From assembly GCA_049965715.1 (NCBI GenBank), contig JBMFWA010000016.1, positions 1 through 33,717 of the forward strand: a stretch of 33,717 bases of DNA, in the 5' to 3' direction. Made by a program: the position numbers and the translations under genes. Of this stretch, positions 8,074 through 15,751 are shown piece by piece. Numbering within the stretch: the first letter of the stretch is position 1; each line of letters starts with the position of its first letter. Under the pieces are notes generated by a model that saw only the letters and a list, made by a program, of their open reading frames with translations, did not search any database and had not been told where the DNA came from. This DNA comes from JAKAFX01 sp049965715 (lineage in GTDB: Archaea; Thermoplasmatota; Thermoplasmata; Thermoplasmatales; Thermoplasmataceae).

Positions 8074-10053
8074 TCATTCAATGAGATTCTCGTCAATCAG
8101 TTCCGCTATATCTTTTATCTGGATCCTGTCCTCCACATTTAAAGTCCTTGAGGCATCCTCGAGCATTGGCATGCAGAAAGGACAGGCCACCGCAAGTTTC
8201 TTTGCTCCTGTTTCAAGTGCCTGCTTCAGTCTTATCTGGCTTATTGAGTCCTGGCTTTCAACCTTGTACCAGTAATTTCCGCCTCCTGCACCACAACACA
8301 TGCTCTTTTCCCTTGATTTTTCCATCTCGGTGAGATTTGCTGAAGATCTTACAACCAGTCTGGTGTTTTCGTAATCGTTATTGATTCTGCCAAGGTAGCA
8401 TGGATCATGCAGGGTTATGTTGTCAGAAGTCTTTTTGACGGAAAGTTTTCCCTTTTCAATAAGGTCCGCAAGGAGCTTGCTGTGATGAATCACTTCCACA
8501 TCCAGTCCAAATTTGGGGTACTCATTCCTGAAGGTATTGTAACAGTGCGGGCAGGCCGTTATTATCTTCTTCACCCCATGATTCTTGAAAGTCTCTATGT
8601 TCTGAAGGACAAGTTCCTGGAATCTGCCTTCCTCCCCCATTCTCCTTGCAGTTTCACCATTGCATTTTTCCTCTGATCCAAGAATTCCGTAGTTCACTCC
8701 CGCCTTATTCAGAAGACCGAGAATTGTCCTGGCTGTCTTATTGTCTCTGGGATCGAATGCACCCATGCATCCCACCCAGTAGAGATATTCCATGCCATCC
8801 TCGTATTTCGGGGCAACATCCAGCAGCTTATCCCTGTCTGAAGGGCTGTTGCCGAACGGATTCTGGGCGCTTGTCAGGTTGTTGAAATAACCAACCGCCT
8901 GCTTGCCGATCCTGTTCTCCATGACAAGGTTTTTCCTGACATCCATGACAAACGACTGTGGATCAATTAGAACTGGACATTCCTCCACGCACGCCTGGCA
9001 GGTTGTGCAAGACCATGTGGCATTTTCCGAGAGGACTACCTGCATCATCTCTGCATTCCCATAGACGTTTTTCTTTATGTTCTGTACCACTGCCCTTGGA
9101 CTCAGATCAGTACCTGCAATAGCCGCAGGGCACGCTCTCTCACACCTTCCGCAATCCGTACATGCCAGGGCGTCGATCTTCTGGAGAGCGGTCAGATCCA
9201 TGATTGTTTTTGTACCGACCTTGATATCAAAGTTTCCCGTTTCAAGTGCCTCGGAAAGCAAAAAGGGTGTCGGCATCTCCCCGCGCTTATTTATCTTCTT
9301 CTCGCTTATCATAACCATGGCAAGGGCCATGTGCGCAAGTTTAGAGAAGGGAAGATATGCCGCAAGAAGGAATCCGTTAATGACGTGAACAAGCCACATT
9401 ATTCTGTAAATCTCAACACCTGTGCTGAAGCTTGTGGGCGCAAACAGGTAACTCAGGGGCCATTCAACAAATCTGTAGACATCAAAGGATTCCCTGAACA
9501 GGTATATTTTCAGTGCACCGAGAAAGAACCCCTCGATGGCCATCAGCAGCAACCCCAAAAGAACAATATAGTCCTCGTTTTTAGTATCCAGTTTTGTTTT
9601 CTTCCGGATCCTTCTGGCGAATGCCATTATTATTCCTGCGATGAGCATTACCCCGCCGATGTTTGCCCACACTTCGAAGTTGAGGTAGAAGTCCCCGACG
9701 AGAATTCCCTGGTGAATGAGAGGTTTCAGTATGTCGTGGGACAGTGCGATAAGTGCCGTGGCTATGAAAAGGATAAGAATACCGTATGATATGAGCACGT
9801 GCATTATCCCTGCGTACCTGTTCTTGATGTTTTTCTTGTGAAAAAACCCGTACAACAGGGCCTGCTTGATCATTCTGGCCCAGTTGTGCCAGGCATACCT
9901 GGCCATCTTACCAATGGTTATGCCCATTCTGCTGTATGACCTGTACCACCAGAGGAACACGAAGATTGCTATTGAGAAAGAAAGAACATAGTCTATTATC
10001 AGCTCGGTGTTGCTTATGAATACAAGAGTGGGACTGGTGATAGGAGTTGCCAT
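8074..10053 (-). CDS. membrane-bound Fe-S oxidoreductase, ETF:quinone oxidoreductase / HdrD type
   Basis: Likely takes electrons from reduced ETF and delivers them to the membrane quinone pool. The first ~250 residues contain about five hydrophobic segments resembling the NarI-type cytochrome b domain, with candidate haem His in IMHVLISYG, WLVHVINGF and KLAHMAL. Two 4Fe-4S motifs follow, CTDCGRCERACP (~residue 296) and CTTCQACVEECP (~346), then two Cys-rich CCG domains, including CPHCYNTF and CCGAGGGNYW (~583). This domain order is that of the DUF224/FadF-like proteins described as ETF:(mena)quinone oxidoreductases in syntrophic bacteria. The location between acyl-CoA dehydrogenase genes and etfBA supports that role. 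A heterodisulfide-type or lactate-oxidase role is the alternative. Confidence 0.85.
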   Translation of the reverse strand: MATPITSPTLVFISNTELIIDYVLSFSIAIFVFLWWYRSYSRMGITIGKMARYAWHNWARMIKQALLYGFFHKKNIKNRYAGIMHVLISYGILILFIATALIALSHDILKPLIHQGILVGDFYLNFEVWANIGGVMLIAGIIMAFARRIRKKTKLDTKNEDYIVLLGLLLMAIEGFFLGALKIYLFRESFDVYRFVEWPLSYLFAPTSFSTGVEIYRIMWLVHVINGFLLAAYLPFSKLAHMALAMVMISEKKINKRGEMPTPFLLSEALETGNFDIKVGTKTIMDLTALQKIDALACTDCGRCERACPAAIAGTDLSPRAVVQNIKKNVYGNAEMMQVVLSENATWSCTTCQACVEECPVLIDPQSFVMDVRKNLVMENRIGKQAVGYFNNLTSAQNPFGNSPSDRDKLLDVAPKYEDGMEYLYWVGCMGAFDPRDNKTARTILGLLNKAGVNYGILGSEEKCNGETARRMGEEGRFQELVLQNIETFKNHGVKKIITACPHCYNTFRNEYPKFGLDVEVIHHSKLLADLIEKGKLSVKKTSDNITLHDPCYLGRINNDYENTRLVVRSSANLTEMEKSREKSMCCGAGGGNYWYKVESQDSISQIRLKQALETGAKKLAVACPFCMPMLEDASRTLNVEDRIQIKDIAELIDENLIE

Positions 10054-10076
10054 TGCTGTTAGTTATCTTCTGCGAG

Positions 10077-10084
10077 ATATAAAT
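10077..10084 (-). promoter_or_regulatory. promoter of the Fe-S oxidoreductase gene
   Basis: On the minus strand ATTTATAT is centred about 27 bases before ATG 10053, with no Shine-Dalgarno, as for a leaderless transcript. Confidence 0.55.
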
Positions 10085-10158
10085 TTTCGGAGTATGACGG
10101 CAGTATCGATTCATTTCCCCATATATAATTCCTGATCTTTTTGTGCTATTAGCGATGA

Positions 10159-10166
10159 TTTATTTA
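10159..10166 (+). promoter_or_regulatory. promoter of the small membrane protein gene
   Basis: TTTATTTA is centred about 26 bases before ATG 10189, the leaderless spacing. It is back to back with the promoter of the Fe-S oxidoreductase gene. Confidence 0.5.
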
Positions 10167-10188
10167 TCTTCCCCTGCATTTACTTGTA

Positions 10189-10644
10189 ATGGAACCCAAG
10201 GAGTCAGGTTACAGCGAGGAATTCAGACAAAAAAGAAAGAACCTGACCATCGCGGTGGTGCTCGTCATCATAACAGTATCCGGTTTTTTTGTGGTAACCG
10301 GTGAACAGTCCCAGAACACAGTGAACGTGATGTGGTTAGTGGTTGACGTTCACTATCCTCCCGGGGCTGGCTATTTCGGGCCTCAGGTCAGGTACATACA
10401 GGAGAATATCCATACGATGCAATCGTCAGGCGCATACAGTTTCTCTTTTATAATCAAGAATTCCGGAAATACTGATCATTCAATTTCCGGCATATCTGTG
10501 AATACCCCAGGCTTCACTCTTGTGAGTTTACAGAATCAGCTTCCGGTTTCCATATCGCCTGGAGATTCTGCGACCATAGTGTTTACTGTGATGACCCCGC
10601 CATTCAATTACCAGGGGAATCTCAACGTCACTGTCTATCCATGA
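10189..10644 (+). CDS. small membrane-anchored extracytoplasmic protein, unknown function
   Basis: 151 residues. A charged N-terminal tail (~24 residues, KESGYSEEFRQKRKN) is followed by one hydrophobic helix (LTIAVVLVIITVSGFFVV), then a domain rich in Ser, Thr, Asn and Pro that should lie outside the cell. FIIKNSGNTDHSIS and ISPGDSATIVFTV have the look of an immunoglobulin-like, CARDB/NEW3-type beta sandwich. No catalytic motif is seen. It is divergent from the membrane Fe-S oxidoreductase and upstream of, but not tightly joined to, etfBA (117-base gap with its own promoter). Function is not known to me. Confidence 0.75.
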   Translation: MEPKESGYSEEFRQKRKNLTIAVVLVIITVSGFFVVTGEQSQNTVNVMWLVVDVHYPPGAGYFGPQVRYIQENIHTMQSSGAYSFSFIIKNSGNTDHSISGISVNTPGFTLVSLQNQLPVSISPGDSATIVFTVMTPPFNYQGNLNVTVYP

Positions 10645-10703
10645 ACAGGATCGCGAAACTGACCTTATATGGCAATGGGTTCGTCCCGCCTTCATTTACT
10701 GAA

Positions 10704-10724
10704 TGTTAGGACAAAAGTATAAAA
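10704..10724 (+). promoter_or_regulatory. etfBA promoter with degenerate copy of the beta-oxidation motif
   Basis: TGTTAGGACAAAAG (10704-10717) directly abuts TATAAAA (10718-10724). It matches 11 of 14 positions of TTTTAGTGCAAAAG at the thiolase promoter. The TATA box lies 44 bases before the ATG, so this transcript has a short leader with GGTG as ribosome site. Confidence 0.5.
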
Positions 10725-10761
10725 ACCGATAGCAGAATACTGAAAAGTTGATGGTGTAAAA

Positions 10762-11505
10762 ATGGCGTATCAAATCATAGTACTGGCGAAGCAGATGCCT
10801 GACCTGGAACTGATAAAACCCGATCCTAATACCGGGGAACCAGTTCTCAAAGGAGTTTCTCTTAAATTTGAGACCCTCAGCAAGAATGCAACGGAAGCTG
10901 CCATCAGGATCAAGGAAAAATATGGTGGCAAGGTCACAGTCATAACATATGGGAATGAGACTGCAACCCAGGTTATAAAAGAAGCATATGCCATGGGAGC
11001 CGATGAGGGGTTTCTGCTCACCGGATATCCTGGAAATAATCCGATGAATACCGCAAGCGTGCTTGCTGAAAAGATAAAGAAAATCCCGCATGATATTATC
11101 CTGCTCGGGAATCAGTCTGCTGATTCCTACACAGGGCTGCTTCCCGGAATGCTGTCCTCACTTCTCGGGGAAACCCTGCTTGGCAGTGCCGTATCCATAG
11201 AATTGAAGGACAGAACGGTGGAGGTCCTGAAGGTGCTGGATACAAACAATGAGAAAATTCAGGCAACACTTCCTGCAATCATATCAGTGACGCAGGAAAT
11301 AAACGAACCCAGGCTACCACCTGTAATGCAGATTCTTGCAGCAGGAAGGAAACCCATAAACACTGAAAAGATAAGCGCTGCGGGACAGTATTCAAGAATA
11401 ATCTCCAACAGGGCACCAAAGAGCGAAAGGAAGCACCTGATCTTTGAGGATGTAGACAAGGGAGTACCGGAGGTTGCAAAGGCAATTAAGGAGGCGGTGA
11501 GATGA
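10762..11505 (+). CDS. etfB: electron transfer flavoprotein beta subunit
   Basis: Small AMP-binding subunit of the soluble carrier that accepts electrons from acyl-CoA dehydrogenase FAD. Seen: N-terminal IIVLAKQMPD, the repeated Rossmann-like core with VTVITYGNETATQVIKEAYA, and LLGNQSADSYTGLLPGML, all typical of EtfB. Length 247 is normal. The start at ATG 10762 has GGTG about 8 bases upstream. Its stop overlaps the etfA start by four bases (ATGA), so the pair is translationally coupled. Whether the protein carries AMP only or a second flavin (bifurcating type) cannot be settled by eye. Confidence 0.93.
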   Translation: MAYQIIVLAKQMPDLELIKPDPNTGEPVLKGVSLKFETLSKNATEAAIRIKEKYGGKVTVITYGNETATQVIKEAYAMGADEGFLLTGYPGNNPMNTASVLAEKIKKIPHDIILLGNQSADSYTGLLPGMLSSLLGETLLGSAVSIELKDRTVEVLKVLDTNNEKIQATLPAIISVTQEINEPRLPPVMQILAAGRKPINTEKISAAGQYSRIISNRAPKSERKHLIFEDVDKGVPEVAKAIKEAVR

Positions 11506-12395
11506 TCACCCTGGCATACTCAGACTCGCCCGATATTGGATCGCAGATCATTACAAAGTTCAGGGAATTCGGAGATGTTTCTGTCCTCTCGTCATCCAGC
11601 AATAAGGATCTATTTGCCAGATACGGGCCAGTGTCTGTGCATGTTTTTTCAGGAGAGGAGAATTCCGAGGTTGTCTCATCACTCATGATGTCCTTGATAA
11701 GCAGCGGCAAGTTTGATCTCATTGCAATAGGATCGACGGTGATAGGAAGGGAGGTTGCCGGTATAATTTCTGCGGGAACCAAAATGAAAGCTATGGCTGA
11801 GATCAGTGAGATTAAAATTGAGAATGGCAAGGCTGTCACAAAGCGTTTTTACTACGGAGGCAAGACCCTGCTGGAGGAGGAGTCAGATGCAAAGATATTT
11901 ACGGTATCCCCAGGAATTACAGAGCCCAGGGAGGCCGCTTCTGAGCCCACTGTCCAGGAAGTTGTCCCACCTGCGGGCAAAATAAGGTTGCTTGAGAAGA
12001 TAGAGAAGAGATCTTCTGAGGAGAATATAGAGAAGGCTTCTGTTATAGTCTCAGTCGGCAGAGGACTGGGAAACAAGGATGGCATACAGAAGGTTGAACC
12101 CCTGGCAAAAATGCTTAACGGCGTGATAGCGGGATCCAGACCTGTCTGCCTCGACTACCAGTGGCTCAGCGAGGAAAAGCAGGTGGGGCTGTCTGGAAAG
12201 AAAGTGAGGCCAAAGCTGTACGTTGCACTTGGAATCTCAGGCCAGATTCAGCATATTGCAGGCATGAGAGGATCCAGGGTCGTTGTAGCAGTTAATAAGG
12301 ACAAATCTGCGCCAATCTTTGAGGAATCTGATTATGGTATTGTCGGAGACCTTTACCAGGTGGTTCCGAAACTTATTGAAGCCCTGAAAAATTAA
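11502..12395 (+). CDS. etfA: electron transfer flavoprotein alpha subunit
   Basis: FAD-carrying subunit of ETF. The C-terminal FAD-binding domain is clear: GRGLGNKDGIQKVEPLAKML, the SR/CLDYQWL stretch, GLSGKKVRPKLYVALGISG and IQHIAGMRGS, followed by NKDKSAPIFEESDYGIVGDL. The N-terminal domain is shorter and more divergent than in bacterial homologues (297 residues in all). It is likely to shuttle electrons from the acyl-CoA dehydrogenase pair to the membrane Fe-S oxidoreductase coded 450 bases beyond the start of the etf operon. It ends at a bidirectional terminator shared with the convergent aminopeptidase gene. Confidence 0.93.
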   Translation: MITLAYSDSPDIGSQIITKFREFGDVSVLSSSSNKDLFARYGPVSVHVFSGEENSEVVSSLMMSLISSGKFDLIAIGSTVIGREVAGIISAGTKMKAMAEISEIKIENGKAVTKRFYYGGKTLLEEESDAKIFTVSPGITEPREAASEPTVQEVVPPAGKIRLLEKIEKRSSEENIEKASVIVSVGRGLGNKDGIQKVEPLAKMLNGVIAGSRPVCLDYQWLSEEKQVGLSGKKVRPKLYVALGISGQIQHIAGMRGSRVVVAVNKDKSAPIFEESDYGIVGDLYQVVPKLIEALKN

Positions 12396-12424
12396 GGGGA
12401 GTTTTCATTTCCCCTATTTTATTT
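12395..12424. terminator. bidirectional terminator between etfA and the aminopeptidase gene
   Basis: A perfect 6-base stem AGGGGA/TCCCCT (12395-12400 with 12410-12415) with a 9-base loop is flanked by T-rich DNA on both strands. It lies within the 18-base gap between the two convergent stop codons and overlaps both. Confidence 0.6.
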
Positions 12425-14789
12425 TCTTTGCAAGATTCTCGTTTATCCTGAGCACCTCGAGTCCCTTGGTGAAACCTCTCTGAACCTGCTTCATGGACTT
12501 CATTTTCACCACCATTGTGTTCGTCCTGGCGCTGCTTATCAAGCCTGCCAGGGGAAGAACCGTTTCCACATATCTTGAGGCGTTGTTGTTGCCCTTGAAA
12601 ACCTTGTCAATCATCAGTACGATTCTCTCCAGTTCATCTATGATGAATTCTCTGTTCCCGGGATTCATTCCCGCGCTGCTGAGGTATGAGATCATATCCT
12701 GTCTCTTGACCTTCCCCTCATTTATCATCTGAATTACTGCCTCAAAGTTGTCCTTACCCTTCAGGTATCCCATGGCGGAAAGAAGTTTTGTCCTGTCTTC
12801 ATCGCTCTTCAGAGAAAGGAATTTCTCCTGTATTTCCTTCAGAGATGCTGACGTCAACGCCTTGGCAATTGCAATTCCCTGTCTCAGGTCTGGTTTTATC
12901 GCCTCTATGTATCCAAACTTTGCAGATTCGTCTTCTGCAAATTTATGATCAAATACAGCGAACCTCTGCGTTATGACACCAAGGGTTTCCATGTCTTCCT
13001 CCGATGTCTTTCCCTTTGCGAGTTTTCTGTAATGGAATTCGTGGAACTCACGCCCCAGTTTTCTTATCTCTTCGCTGTCCGGGCTTATCAGATAAAGGTT
13101 GTAAAGCTGAGAGGAGATTGCCTCTATTATGAGTCTTTCCTCGTCCTGCGAGAGTGCGTTCAGTACCTTTCTGTATTCGTCAAATGATGCTCTTCCGGAT
13201 TTCAGGAATGCAAAATAGTCGCTCAGAAGTCCCATTTTCTCATCCCTGTTCATTTCCTTTGCAGAAGTTATGACTTCATCGAACAGTACAGTGTCATAGA
13301 GAACACGGTAGAAACCGCTCCTGTTGCCGTTCACTGTGATTATTGCAGAATCCTGTATATCCATCCCTTCCGTATTGAAAAGTATGCTTTCATACCCCGA
13401 TTTCCTTCTCACAACAAGGGGGATTGGCCATGGGTCGTCCTTCTTTGTGGAAGACAGCAGGAAGCGCTCCTGCTTCAGGTTAAGCTTGCCGTTTTTCCTT
13501 GATACCGCTATGACAGGGTAGCCCATCCTCTTTATCCAGGACTCCATAATCTTTGATATGTTTCCCCCGGAGTATTTTGCAATTGAGTTCCAAAGAGCTG
13601 CCCCCTCTGCATTACCGTAAGAATTTTCCTTCAGATAGTTTTCAATTCCTTTCCTGAAAGCGTCAAGGCCGACGTAATTCTCTATCATCCTCAGAATGCT
13701 TCCACCCTTTCCATAACTTATTTCATCAAATATCTCAGAGATTGAGTCTGGATCCTTGACTTCAACATCTATTGGATGTGATCCTTCAAGTGAATCGCCG
13801 TCAAGAGCCCCCTCCATCCTTGAAAGCATGAAATAGTCAAACATCTTCCATTCCGGGTATATTTTGTCTGCGGCCTTGTATGACATGAAGGTGGCGAAGC
13901 TCTCGTTAAGCCATAGATCATTCCACCATTTCATTGTCACAAGATCGCCAAACCACTGGTGGGTGAGTTCATGTGCAATCACTTCAAGAACCCTCTTCTT
14001 TGCTCTCAAACTGGTGGACTTGTTCACCAGCACAAGCGTCTCCCTGAATGTGATCGCTCCCCAGTTCTCCATTGCTCCCGCGGCAAACTGCGGAACCGCT
14101 ATGATGTCGACCTTTGGCAGCTGGAACGGTATTCCGAAATAACTCTCGAAGAAATCCAGGGAGCGTATGGTCATGTTCATTGGAAAGTCTGTGGTATCAA
14201 GGTGGCCTTTGACCGCGACGACTCCTACCTTTTTATCCCGGAATTTTGATTCCATCCTGTCAAATTTTCCAACTCCGATATACAGAAGGTATGTTGACAT
14301 CTTCGGGGTGTCCATGAACTTAACGGTCTTCCTGCCCTGTTCAGCCGTTTCCTTCTCAATGGGCATATTGGATATGGCTTCCAGATCCTTATCAATCCTC
14401 AGTGACAGGCTGAATACAGCTTTGAGGTCAGGTCGATCAAAACATGGAAAGGCTCTTCTTGCTCCTGTGGATTCAAACTGGGTTGTGTACATCTCTTCCC
14501 CCTCAGGGGTCTTCGCTCTGTAGAGCCCGGTGAGCAGATCAGACACCTGGCCGGTAAATTCAATCTCAAGTTTTACCGGCACCTTCTGTAATCCTGTGAT
14601 TCTGAATGAGTCTTCCCTCTTTGTGAATTTCTGTGATTTTCCATCAACTTTTAAAGATTTGACTGCAAGCCCTACGGAATCCACGTCGACTGTCGGTTCT
14701 GCGTCCTCAACATCAATGGTTTCCCTGCCGCTGTATTCTCCAGTCTGGTTATTTATGTCCAAAATTATGTCGTATCTGTTGACTTTCAT
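12414..14789 (-). CDS. M1 zinc aminopeptidase, tricorn interacting factor F2/F3 type
   Basis: Cytoplasmic aminopeptidase that trims short peptides from tricorn or the proteasome to free amino acids. Seen: the exopeptidase motif GAMENWGAI (~residue 236), the zinc site HELTHQW followed 18 residues later by NESFATF (~271-295), and the four-domain M1 length (791 against ~780 for Thermoplasma F2 and F3). The N-terminal beta domain and the ERAP1-like helical C-terminus are present. F2 and F3 differ in specificity (basic/hydrophobic against acidic residues), and I cannot choose between them from sequence. TTTAAA lies 25-29 bases before the start. Monocistronic. It would supply amino acids for the 2-oxoacid pathways in this window. 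Confidence 0.93.
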   Translation of the reverse strand: MKVNRYDIILDINNQTGEYSGRETIDVEDAEPTVDVDSVGLAVKSLKVDGKSQKFTKREDSFRITGLQKVPVKLEIEFTGQVSDLLTGLYRAKTPEGEEMYTTQFESTGARRAFPCFDRPDLKAVFSLSLRIDKDLEAISNMPIEKETAEQGRKTVKFMDTPKMSTYLLYIGVGKFDRMESKFRDKKVGVVAVKGHLDTTDFPMNMTIRSLDFFESYFGIPFQLPKVDIIAVPQFAAGAMENWGAITFRETLVLVNKSTSLRAKKRVLEVIAHELTHQWFGDLVTMKWWNDLWLNESFATFMSYKAADKIYPEWKMFDYFMLSRMEGALDGDSLEGSHPIDVEVKDPDSISEIFDEISYGKGGSILRMIENYVGLDAFRKGIENYLKENSYGNAEGAALWNSIAKYSGGNISKIMESWIKRMGYPVIAVSRKNGKLNLKQERFLLSSTKKDDPWPIPLVVRRKSGYESILFNTEGMDIQDSAIITVNGNRSGFYRVLYDTVLFDEVITSAKEMNRDEKMGLLSDYFAFLKSGRASFDEYRKVLNALSQDEERLIIEAISSQLYNLYLISPDSEEIRKLGREFHEFHYRKLAKGKTSEEDMETLGVITQRFAVFDHKFAEDESAKFGYIEAIKPDLRQGIAIAKALTSASLKEIQEKFLSLKSDEDRTKLLSAMGYLKGKDNFEAVIQMINEGKVKRQDMISYLSSAGMNPGNREFIIDELERIVLMIDKVFKGNNNASRYVETVLPLAGLISSARTNTMVVKMKSMKQVQRGFTKGLEVLRINENLAKKIK

Positions 14790-14812
14790 CCCAAACCAAT
14801 CACGAATAATTG

Positions 14813-14818
14813 TTTAAA
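14813..14818 (-). promoter_or_regulatory. promoter of the M1 aminopeptidase gene
   Basis: On the minus strand GGTTTAAAC carries a TATA-like TTTAAA centred about 27 bases before ATG 14789. There is no Shine-Dalgarno, so a leaderless transcript is likely. The 127-base spacer up to the radical SAM gene holds nothing else I can recognise. Confidence 0.5.
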
Positions 14819-14916
14819 CCTTTGTCAGGAATTAAGAACAATGGTGTTCGCAAATAAATATTCCTTAATAGTGGGACTCACTCATGAATTGCATCAGCGG
14901 CCAAGTTGCCAATCTC

Positions 14917-15750
14917 TCAGAAAAAGCTGCCATATCTCGACCTGTAGTTCATCTGCCATTCCTCTTCCTCGGAGTTGCAGATAATTCCTGATTTATCTGC
15001 CATTCTCCTGATTTCCGATACCGTTGATGACCACCATCTGTCGTCTCCCTGAAGACCCCTGGGGATACCCATGGACTTCATCTTTTCTGCTGACGCGGGG
15101 TACAGGTTGTATCTGTCATAAATGATCCGGGAGCCGGTATCTGCTGCTGCCTCAATCATACCCCTTATATCGCCTGTTGTGTCATTGATTCCCCTTATTA
15201 TGGGACCAAAAAATATCCATGTCTCTATTCCGCTTTCCCTGAGCCTTCTGATAGCTTCCACCCTTGATGCCGGAGAAGGCGTTTCAGGTTCCAGCAGCCT
15301 GGCTTTACTGTTGTCAGTGGTGGTGATTGTGAACCCCACGTCGATCCTGTTCCTGTGCTTTTTTAAAATATCCGTATCCCTCACAACCAGGGGAGATTTG
15401 GTCTGTATAGTTACACTGAATCCATTATCCGCAAGCATTGCTATGCTTTCACGGGTTAATTTGAACCTGCCCTCCACAGGCTGGTAGGGATCGGTTATGG
15501 TCGAGACCCCAACAATGCCTTTCCTTTTCCTCTTGACCTCCCTTCTCAGAATATCGAGAAGGTTTGTTTTGACAACAACATATTTACCCCAATCAGTGCT
15601 CGGCCTAATCCTGGTGAAGTCCATTGCGTAGCAGTAAATGCATGAATGTAGGCAGCCGAGGTATGGATTCAATGAATAATCAAGTTCCCTCAACCCCGAT
15701 TTTCCTAGGGCAGACTTCACTTCGATCTCCTGAATCTCTATCTCTCTCAT
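14917..15750 (-). CDS. radical SAM protein, spore-photoproduct-lyase-like / Rv2578c family
   Basis: The 4Fe-4S/SAM motif C-x3-C-x2-C is present as CLHSCIYCYA (~residue 29), followed by the family-typical R-x-R-P and a SAM-binding GVSTITDPYQPVEGRFKLTR. The C-terminus contains YDRYNLYP. About 277 residues. Start placed at ATG 15750 (MREIEIQEIE), one base after the Nre stop. An upstream in-frame start at 15768 would overlap nre. The family is poorly characterised, and its relation to spore photoproduct lyase is by overall fold. Tight coupling to the DNA repair gene nre suggests, but does not prove, a nucleic-acid repair or modification role. Confidence 0.8.
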   Translation of the reverse strand: MREIEIQEIEVKSALGKSGLRELDYSLNPYLGCLHSCIYCYAMDFTRIRPSTDWGKYVVVKTNLLDILRREVKRKRKGIVGVSTITDPYQPVEGRFKLTRESIAMLADNGFSVTIQTKSPLVVRDTDILKKHRNRIDVGFTITTTDNSKARLLEPETPSPASRVEAIRRLRESGIETWIFFGPIIRGINDTTGDIRGMIEAAADTGSRIIYDRYNLYPASAEKMKSMGIPRGLQGDDRWWSSTVSEIRRMADKSGIICNSEEEEWQMNYRSRYGSFF

Positions 15751-15751
15751 T

